Source: an uncultured Clostridia bacterium (GTDB taxonomy: Bacteria; Bacillota; Clostridia; Oscillospirales; Oscillospiraceae). Taken from it: a stretch of 7,048 bases of DNA. The notes beneath the pieces are model-generated. The model worked only from the letters and a program-made list of their open reading frames with translations, was not told the DNA's origin and made no database searches. Shown in pieces: positions 1 to 4,746 of this stretch (its first letter is position 1; each line of letters opens with the position of its first letter). Position numbers and translations under genes: made by a program. The stretch lies in assembly GCA_937907715.1 (NCBI GenBank), contig CALERM010000195.1:1-7048 (forward strand). Reading direction: 5' to 3'.

Positions 1-2
1 AG

Positions 3-410
3 CGTGAAAAGGCCCGCTGTCCGGGTGCGTTGGGGGTTTTCAGATACACCCTAGAAGCATTGGAAAGCCCCACTATCGTTGTCATCACTGACCGTAACGA
101 TCTGGATGACCAGCTTTACGGACAATTCGCCCGCTGCAAAGACTTTCTCCGTCAAACGCCGCAACACGCTGAAAGCCGCAAGAATTTGAAAGAACTGCTT
201 GCAAACAGACAGGCAAACGGCATAATCTTCACGACCATGCAGAAGTTTGAAGAAAGTAACGAAGCTCTTTCGGAACGCCGGAACATTATCCCCATAAAAA
301 ATATCATGCGCTGCGATGATGTACTGATAGCATTCTTTCATGACCGGTGGTTTTCTTTATACAATAAAAAAACATGCGGACGCTTTTCGGCGTCCGCATG
401 TTTTTTGTGA
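3..410 (+). pseudogene. hsdR: Remnant of type I restriction enzyme R subunit (HsdR), motor-domain fragment
   Basis: HsdR is the ATP-dependent translocase and nuclease subunit of type I restriction-modification complexes. Only a short piece of its helicase-like motor is left. The recognisable block covers about 33-295 and includes PTIVVITDRNDLDDQLYGQF, the RQTP segment, IIFTTMQKF and LSERRNI, which in intact HsdR sits between the Walker A motif and the DEAH box. Neither motif is present: the 10 codons before the block do not read GSGKS, and the residues after LSERRNI (IPIKNIMRC) are not the expected I-A-D-E-A-H-R. The frame stays open to the window edge on the left, so it may start further upstream, and it stops at 408-410 inside the T run of a terminator. 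A TTG at 30 could be read as a start but has no clear ribosome binding site. Intact HsdR is around 1000 residues, so this cannot work as a restriction subunit. The family call is secure; whether anything is translated is doubtful. Confidence 0.8.
366..406. terminator. Strong bidirectional intrinsic terminator
   Basis: A perfect 12-bp stem (372-383 acatgcggacgc paired with 390-401) has a TTTTCG loop at 384-389. An A run lies on the left and a T run (401-406) on the right, so it has the form of a rho-independent terminator on both strands. It closes the hsdR remnant on the plus strand. On the minus strand it could stop transcription running past the radical SAM gene that ends at 590. Confidence 0.9.
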
Positions 411-589
411 AAGAGAGGAGATTTGGTGAAAGCATTTATGAAGAAACAGGAGTCGCTGCTGCCTGTTTGCGGGGGTTCCCGCTCACCAGCTTCCCTGTGA
501 CTATAGGATACTTTTTTTGAGGCTTTCGTTGGTGAACAGACTGTAAACGAACCATGAAGAATTCTTAAAAACCGTTCAAACTTGAAAAT
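411..589. other. Intergenic stretch without a confident gene; lower GC than the right-hand side
   Basis: This stretch lies between the terminator and the end of the radical SAM gene. It contains one 24-codon ORF with a good Shine-Dalgarno (listed separately), a small GC hairpin (469-482, gcggg/cccgc) and an AT-rich end. There is no convincing U-tailed terminator for the minus-strand radical SAM gene: the only inverted repeat near 573-586 is a weak AT-rich TTCAA/TTGAA pair. It may be leftover accessory DNA continuous with the hsdR scar. Confidence 0.5.
426..500 (+). CDS. Possible small ORF, 24 aa, unknown
   Basis: This GTG-initiated ORF encodes VKAFMKKQESLLPVCGGSRS followed by PASL, with TGA at 498-500. 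Its main support is a purine-rich Shine-Dalgarno (gagaggag, 413-420) placed 5 nt before the GTG, as good as those of the real genes here. The peptide is basic at the start, has a single Cys in a P-V-C-G-G motif and no membrane segment. I do not recognise it, and no promoter is clear between the upstream terminator and the ORF. It may be a decayed gene start from the same accessory DNA as the hsdR remnant, or simply chance. Confidence 0.3.
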   Translation: MKAFMKKQESLLPVCGGSRSPASL

Positions 590-1438
590 TCAATGAAACC
601 GGCGGGCATAACCGCAGCGGCGGCAGAGCGGCTGGGTCAGCCTCCGCGCGGCAAAGCCGGAAAGAAGCGCCTGCGCGGGCGCAGCGCGTAAAATCTCGTC
701 CAGCTCCTGCGAAAAAAGATTACCGAGCGGAACATCGCCCTCGTGGTCCAGACAGCAGGGGACGACCGTGCCGTCCGACAGCACCGCCAGCTGGTCTTTC
801 AATGCGCGGCAGGTGCCAGCATCGCGCTGCTCGGTGACAGAGAGGTCGGGCCAGTCGAATTTTTCCGCATAGTGGACAAACGTGCGGTCACAAAGCCGCA
901 AGCCCCAGGTGTTTTGGACCCACGGCTGCGGGAAGACCGCCTCCAGCGCGGCTAAAATAGCACCGTTCTGCGCGTGCTGCCCGCGTGTCGTCTCGCCGTC
1001 CAGATTCCAGAGGCGAAGGTCCACAAGCTTTCCTGCCTCGGCTGCCTGCTTCGCAAATAAAAAGCAGCCCGAGAGATAGGCGTCAAACGGGCCTTCCAGA
1101 TTTGCCTCGAACGAGTGCAGGCTGATGTTGACTTTATAGAGCGTGGGCGCGGTAAGAAGCAGATCCTGCCGCGCGGGCAGGAGCGTGCCGTTGGTCGTCA
1201 GCACGACGCGAAAGCCGAGCGTCTGAGCGGTTTCCAGAAGCTTACCCAGCTGCGGGTGGAGCAGCGGCTCTCCCATGACGTGCAGGTACAGATAGTCCGT
1301 GTATGCCCGGAGCTTTCCGGCAAGCAGACGAAATTCCTCTGCCGTCAGCGTGCGGGCAGGACGTTTTGTTTTCGGGCAGAAGCTGCACGCGAGGTTGCAG
1401 CGGTTTGTGATTTCAAGATAGCAGCGGGAAAAGCGCAT
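590..1438 (-). CDS. Radical SAM protein with a partial SPASM domain, 282 aa
   Basis: This is a cytosolic iron-sulfur enzyme of the radical SAM superfamily; the substrate is unknown. The N-terminus carries the canonical CxxxCxxC cluster motif (C14, C18, C21, in TNRCNLACSFC) and then a G-E-P motif (56-58) expected to contact the SAM amino group. TTNG at 81-84 and the NISLHS strand at 104-109 fit the barrel. The C-terminal part looks like SPASM: C210, then G223-x4-C228 with C229, then C272-x2-C275. The protein ends 7 residues after C275, so the last two cysteines of a full seven-Cys SPASM are missing and probably only one auxiliary 4Fe-4S cluster is bound. It is short for a SPASM enzyme. The ATG at 1438 has AAGGAG (1445-1450) 6 nt upstream, and an extended -10 promoter lies further up. 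It diverges from the C_GCAxxG_C_C gene. No RiPP precursor or sulfatase partner is beside it, so a maturase role is not supported. The fold is certain, the function unknown. Confidence 0.9.
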   Translation of the reverse strand: MRFSRCYLEITNRCNLACSFCPKTKRPARTLTAEEFRLLAGKLRAYTDYLYLHVMGEPLLHPQLGKLLETAQTLGFRVVLTTNGTLLPARQDLLLTAPTLYKVNISLHSFEANLEGPFDAYLSGCFLFAKQAAEAGKLVDLRLWNLDGETTRGQHAQNGAILAALEAVFPQPWVQNTWGLRLCDRTFVHYAEKFDWPDLSVTEQRDAGTCRALKDQLAVLSDGTVVPCCLDHEGDVPLGNLFSQELDEILRAAPAQALLSGFAARRLTQPLCRRCGYARRFH

Positions 1439-1467
1439 GGCAGACTCCTTTTCGTGTCAGTTTTTCT

Positions 1468-1496
1468 ATTGTATCACAACGGCGGACCCTTGAACA
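1468..1496 (-). promoter_or_regulatory. Sigma-A-like extended -10 promoter for the radical SAM gene
   Basis: Read on the minus strand there is TGATACAAT, an extended -10 with hexamer TACAAT at 1468-1473. A weak -35 (TGTTCA, 1491-1496, 3 of 6 matches) lies 17 bp upstream. The -10 lies 29 bp before the ATG at 1438. The -35 overlaps the -35 of the divergent plus-strand promoter. This is pattern-based inference, with no start-site data. Confidence 0.5.
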
Positions 1497-1518
1497 GCCG
1501 CCGGGGCTGTGGTATCAT
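1490..1518 (+). promoter_or_regulatory. Sigma-A-like promoter for the C_GCAxxG_C_C operon, with operator-like inverted repeat
   Basis: The -35 is TTGAAC (1490-1495) and the -10 is TATCAT (1513-1518), with an ideal 17-bp spacer. Transcription should start near 1525, about 25 nt before the ATG at 1551. A perfect 6-bp inverted repeat, ACAGCC-N5-GGCTGT (1494-1510), fills most of the spacer and touches the -35. A second GC-rich arm pair (GGCGG 1481-1485, CCGCC 1498-1502) overlaps it. A regulator binding here could affect both divergent promoters; that part is inference. Confidence 0.6.
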
Positions 1519-1550
1519 AAAAAATAGAAATAGCGGGAGGCACAGATTTT

Positions 1551-2012
1551 ATGGACTATGGCACACGCGCAAAGGAAAATTTCTTAAACGGCTATAACTG
1601 TTGTCAGGCGGTGTTTCTCGCCTGTACGGACGAGCTGAGGCTGGACACCGGGACACGGGCGAAAATCGCCTCGTCCTTCGGCGGCGGCATGGGCGGCATG
1701 CGGCAGGTCTGCGGCGCAGTGAGCGGCATGCTGATGGCGCTTGGGCTGCACCGGGGCTATACGGACCCCATGGACAAGGCGGGCAAGGCGGCACAGTATG
1801 AGGTCATCCGTGCGCTGGCGGACGAGTTCAAACGCGAGAACGGCTCGATCATCTGCCGGGAGCTCCTAGGGCTGGACGAGAATTTCAAGCCCAAGCCGCC
1901 TGAGGAGCGGACCGAGGCGTATTACAAAAAGCGCCCGTGCGGCGAGCTTTGCCAGCATGCGGCAGAAATCCTCGAAGCTTACCTGAAAGCACATCCCGAG
2001 ATTAGCGCGTAA
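1551..2012 (+). CDS. C_GCAxxG_C_C family protein (putative redox-active cysteine protein), 153 aa
   Basis: This small soluble protein belongs to the family named for its spaced cysteines (C_GCAxxG_C_C), considered redox-active or metal-binding, with no established biochemical role. The signature is complete: NCCQAV (C17, C18), C25, the glycine-rich SSFGGGMGGMRQVCGAVSG with C54 in the family's central motif, C102 in the IICRELLG motif, and C130/C134 in PCGELC. It has no signal peptide or membrane span, so it is probably cytoplasmic. The length is normal for the family. The ATG at 1551 has GGGAGG at 1535-1540 with a slightly long 10-nt spacer. It is first in a likely two-gene operon with the membrane protein 35 bp downstream, and it diverges from the radical SAM gene with overlapping promoters. 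The family assignment is firm; function is open. Confidence 0.9.
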   Translation: MDYGTRAKENFLNGYNCCQAVFLACTDELRLDTGTRAKIASSFGGGMGGMRQVCGAVSGMLMALGLHRGYTDPMDKAGKAAQYEVIRALADEFKRENGSIICRELLGLDENFKPKPPEERTEAYYKKRPCGELCQHAAEILEAYLKAHPEISA

Positions 2013-2047
2013 CGGATTTCAATCGAAAAGCGGACAGGAGGCAGCAG

Positions 2048-2812
2048 ATGGAAAGAATCAGACAGCTGGATTGGTATCAGAAGGGAATCCTGATCCTTCT
2101 TCTTGCGATGGCGCTGGTGTTCGCGGTCATATACCGCATGAGCATTGCGCGCGTGGGCTTTTTATACCAGGATAAGATCTTCGCCCCGTCAGAGGAAAAC
2201 GGCGCCACCGTGTATTCCGGGAAAATCAGCGGCAAGCCGGCGCAGTTTACCGTGTCGGAGGACAAAAGCGTTTCGTTTCAGTGCGGAGGAAAAACCTACG
2301 GTCCGTATACCGTAACGGAAGACCCGACGGCGCTGCCGGAGCTTGACATTGAACCGGAGGGCATGACGGGTGTGGAAATCCGGGAAGGGGAGAAGCTTGT
2401 GTTTCGCGGCGGCTTCTGGCAGTCCGGCGAGGATTACTGGCTGCGCAATGAAGACGGGGACATGGATTTCAAAATCTATTATACAACCGGCGATGGTATT
2501 CAGAGGGACGCAGACGGCAACGCCGTCGACCCGCTGGAGCCCGCGCTGTCCGACATTCTGCGGCTGGTCTATGGACCGGAGCTGACGCACAAGGGAACAT
2601 GGCTCGCGTGGTTCGGCGCAGTGTTTATAAGCCTTCTGAACGCAGGCTCTATTTTGTACGCGGACGAGCTGTTCCACTGGGATCTGTCGTTCCAGATTCA
2701 GAACGCCGAGACCGCGGTACCCTCGGAGTGGGAGATGATGAAGCGCTATCTCGGCTGGACGGCGCTCACCATCGCGGTGCTGGTGATCTATATCGTGGGT
2801 CTGCGGGCGTGA
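2048..2812 (+). CDS. Unrecognised membrane protein with a large extracytoplasmic domain, 254 aa
   Basis: I do not recognise a family. One hydrophobic helix lies near the N-terminus (about 12-30), then a polar, beta-rich region (about 31-183) with no cysteine pair and many acidic residues, then two more helices (about 184-203 and 235-252), ending GLRA. With N-terminal MERIRQLDWYQK on the inside, the middle domain would face outward. The 30 residues between helices 2 and 3 contain an amphipathic, acidic ELFHWDLSF stretch that would then be cytoplasmic; with three helices the short C-terminus faces outward. The one cysteine in the outer domain is C79 (SFQCGG). The start is secure: AGGAGG at 2036-2041 is 6 nt before the ATG. 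The 35-bp gap after the C_GCAxxG_C_C gene has no terminator, so cotranscription is likely, and a two-way terminator follows. Base composition matches its neighbours, so nothing suggests recent transfer. Confidence 0.85.
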   Translation: MERIRQLDWYQKGILILLLAMALVFAVIYRMSIARVGFLYQDKIFAPSEENGATVYSGKISGKPAQFTVSEDKSVSFQCGGKTYGPYTVTEDPTALPELDIEPEGMTGVEIREGEKLVFRGGFWQSGEDYWLRNEDGDMDFKIYYTTGDGIQRDADGNAVDPLEPALSDILRLVYGPELTHKGTWLAWFGAVFISLLNAGSILYADELFHWDLSFQIQNAETAVPSEWEMMKRYLGWTALTIAVLVIYIVGLRA

Positions 2813-2843
2813 GGCTTCTCGTTTCTAAAACCCAATGCGGCAC

Positions 2844-2876
2844 AAAAAACCGGAACGCTTTGCGTTCCGGTTTTTT
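2844..2876. terminator. Bidirectional terminator between convergent operons
   Basis: A run of A (2844-2849) and ccggaacgc (2850-2858) pair across a TTT loop (2859-2861) with gcgttccgg (2862-2870) and a T run from 2871. The hairpin is perfect and T-tailed on both strands. It lies between the stop of the membrane protein (2812) and the stop of the DUF4349 lipoprotein (2882, minus strand), so it serves both. Confidence 0.92.
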
Positions 2877-2881
2877 TGCGG

Positions 2882-3946
2882 TCATTCCGGCTTGTTTTCC
2901 GATTCTGCCTGCTTCGAAGCGGCGGATTTTTGTGCTTCGCGTTTTGCCTTGACCGTGCGAAGAACCTTCCGCACGAGGAAGAAAGCTGCCAGCACAATCA
3001 GGAGGAACAGCACCAGACCCGGCAGCGACGAGGCAAGCCCCAGGCAGAAATACTGAAGAGCGCGCACAAAGCTGGTCCAGCCGTCGGAGAATGCATCGGA
3101 GAGCTTTTCGGAGAACGTCCGCTGCACCGGCACGGTCGGCGTGTAGACCTCAACCTCCTGAAGGTTCAGATTGATCGTCGAGTAGGAGATCTGCAGATCG
3201 AGATTGCGGAGGTTGCGCTCGATGGATTCCAGCTCATAGCGCACATCGGCAAGGCGCTGCTCGAGTGCAATCAGACTCTCGACGTCCTCGCTCTTTTCCA
3301 GCATCGCAAGCAGGCGCTCTTCCTGCGTGCGCAGAGAATCGAGCCGCGCTTCATAGTCCGTGTACTGCGAGGTCACATTTTCCGCGTACCGGCTGACGGA
3401 GGTGACATTTCCGATGCCCTCGGTCTGGTGCAGGAAATCTTCAAAGCGGGAAGCGGGGACACGGATGGTGTAATACGCCCAGCGGTTGATGATCGAGGTC
3501 GTGCCGTCGTCGTTGTAGCGCGTATCGCCGTTGATGTCCGAACGCTCAATGAAGCCGCCGAACTTCGCAATCTGCGCGTCGAGTGTCGCAATCGCCGTGT
3601 CAAAATCCGTGGTCTGGGCGGAGAGGTCCGCCGAATAGATGATCTTGGAGGCGACGTCGGTTGCGGCAGCCTCGGGCGCTTCGTCCTGTGTGACCGCGGT
3701 CGTCGTGGCGAGCGCACCTTGTGCAGATTGCGCGTCTTCTGCAGGCTCTTCCATCTTGAACTCTTCATTCGTCGTTGCCGCAGGCGCTTCTACGGACGAG
3801 GTTTCCCAGCTCGCCGTGTCATAGGACGCTTCGGGGGCAGACGACTCGGCGACTGCCATTTTGTTGCTGGACGCGCATGCCGTGAGGGCAAGCGCGAGAA
3901 CGGTTATTGCCAGCACGATGGCAAGCAGGCGGGTATTCTTTTTCAT
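2882..3946 (-). CDS. DUF4349 domain-containing lipoprotein, 354 aa
   Basis: This is a membrane-anchored surface protein of unknown role in a family widespread in Gram-positive bacteria. The start is placed at the ATG at 3944-3946 because it gives a textbook lipoprotein signal (MKKNTRLL, hydrophobic core, LTAC with lipidated C24) and has AAGGAG (3955-3960) 8 nt upstream; the frame stays open for 17 codons further but that extension would bury the signal. After the Cys is a low-complexity Ser/Ala/Glu/Thr linker (about 25-98). The DUF4349 core follows: IIYSADLSAQT, the FGGFIERSDI strand, YYTIRVPASRFEDFL, and a charged coiled coil (about 195-248, LRTQEERLLAMLEKSEDVES region). A transmembrane helix (about 303-325) precedes a basic tail. 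Lipid anchor and C-terminal helix would place the coiled coil outside the membrane with both ends tethered. It is the last gene of the minus-strand run and ends at the shared terminator. Confidence 0.92.
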   Translation of the reverse strand: MKKNTRLLAIVLAITVLALALTACASSNKMAVAESSAPEASYDTASWETSSVEAPAATTNEEFKMEEPAEDAQSAQGALATTTAVTQDEAPEAAATDVASKIIYSADLSAQTTDFDTAIATLDAQIAKFGGFIERSDINGDTRYNDDGTTSIINRWAYYTIRVPASRFEDFLHQTEGIGNVTSVSRYAENVTSQYTDYEARLDSLRTQEERLLAMLEKSEDVESLIALEQRLADVRYELESIERNLRNLDLQISYSTINLNLQEVEVYTPTVPVQRTFSEKLSDAFSDGWTSFVRALQYFCLGLASSLPGLVLFLLIVLAAFFLVRKVLRTVKAKREAQKSAASKQAESENKPE

Positions 3947-4035
3947 AATCCTGGCTCCTTTCTTTTGTACAGGGGACGGCGCAACTTGTTTGGTCATCTA
4001 TCCAGACGAGAAAATGCCGGGGAGGTTGCAGCGGT

Positions 4036-4674
4036 TCAGAAAAAAGCTGCGGTTTTTTTCCAAAAATCCGGAGCGTCCGGAAACTCTGCCTGCGTGACGG
4101 AAAGCTCGTAGGCGGTCCGGGTCTGGCTGACGCCGTCGACCACCTTGATGTAGTCGCGGCTCTGGAGTCTGCCGGTCACACGAAGCTTCGCGCCGGGGAG
4201 CGCATCCGCCGCGTCCTGCGCGTTTTTGCCCCAGAGGATGCAGGGAATATAGTCCGTACGCCGGTAGGGGCGGGGGACCGCCAGCATCACGTCGCAGATT
4301 TCGCGCCCGAGGGGCGTTCTGCGGTAGACCGGCGGCTTGCAGACGGCGCCTTCCAGGAACGTCTCGTTTTGCGCAGGCGCGTCAGTCGTGGTGAGCGTTT
4401 CGGCATAGACCGAAATAATCAGCCGCCGTCCTTCGGGCGCGCGGTTGTTGAACGAGCGGAGCTGCCCGGTGACGGCGATGCGCTCGCCGCAGAACAGATC
4501 CGCCTGTTCCAGCACGTCTTCCGCCGCCAGCACGGGCAGAAGATCGACCGCGCCGGACAGGCGCTCGACCGCCAGCGTCAGGCGGTAAAATTTCCGGTCA
4601 TGGTTGGTGTGCGAGTATTCCGGCAGAGTATCCAGCGCGCCGGTGAGCGCAATGCGGTTGGCTGCGTTTTCCAT
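4036..4674 (-). CDS. SSB-like protein with two tandem OB folds, 212 aa
   Basis: It resembles single-stranded DNA-binding proteins and probably binds ssDNA in the cytoplasm. Residues 5-95 form a first OB-like unit (NRIALTG, KFYRLTLAVER, ERIAVTGQLRS). Residues 103-196 form a second, more typical one (ETFLEGAV, ICDVMLAVPRPY, DYIPCILWGKNAQ, AKLRVTGRLQSR). The YIPCILWGKNA and VTGRLQSR motifs match the SSB strand pattern (F-I-N-x-x-x-W-x-x-x-A, then V-x-G-R-L-Q-x-R). A normal bacterial SSB has one OB fold and an acidic D-D-D-I-P-F-type tip; this one ends DFWKKTAAFF, aromatic but not acidic, so partner recruitment by the usual tip is unlikely. Hence it is probably a second, non-essential SSB paralogue rather than the replicative one, although this is inference. 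The ATG at 4674 is preceded by GAGGTGG (4679-4685). It starts 72 bp after ygiQ and no convincing promoter is seen in that gap. Confidence 0.8.
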   Translation of the reverse strand: MENAANRIALTGALDTLPEYSHTNHDRKFYRLTLAVERLSGAVDLLPVLAAEDVLEQADLFCGERIAVTGQLRSFNNRAPEGRRLIISVYAETLTTTDAPAQNETFLEGAVCKPPVYRRTPLGREICDVMLAVPRPYRRTDYIPCILWGKNAQDAADALPGAKLRVTGRLQSRDYIKVVDGVSQTRTAYELSVTQAEFPDAPDFWKKTAAFF

Positions 4675-4746
4675 TCTTCCACCTCATTTAGTTCGTATGA
4701 GAAACTATATGAAGCGCAGGCGGCGTTTAGTACGCAGCCGGAAAAA

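Noticed and set aside
51..341. Minus-strand ORF (96 codons) across the hsdR remnant
   Set aside because: It is antisense to the block with clear HsdR homology and has no recognisable domain; only its first ~18 codons lie outside that block.
573..586. AT-rich TTCAA/TTGAA repeat as a terminator for the radical SAM gene
   Set aside because: The stem is 5 bp with a 2-base loop and no G-C pairs beyond one per arm, too weak to call.
3947..3997. Upstream ATG at 3997 for the DUF4349 lipoprotein
   Set aside because: It would put 17 polar residues before the signal peptide; the ATG at 3946 has AAGGAG at ideal spacing and a textbook lipobox.
4028..4060. gcagc/gctgc inverted repeat with a T run at the end of the ssb gene
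   Set aside because: The T run follows the stem only on the plus strand, where no gene ends. On the minus strand there is no U tail, so it does not terminate ssb, and the stem is only 5 bp with a long loop.
2876..4111. Long plus-strand open frame (411 codons) opposite the DUF4349 lipoprotein
   Set aside because: It is Arg/Gly/Leu-rich with no motif, lies antisense to a gene with a clear lipobox and domain, and begins inside the terminator region. It is a shadow of GC-rich codon use.
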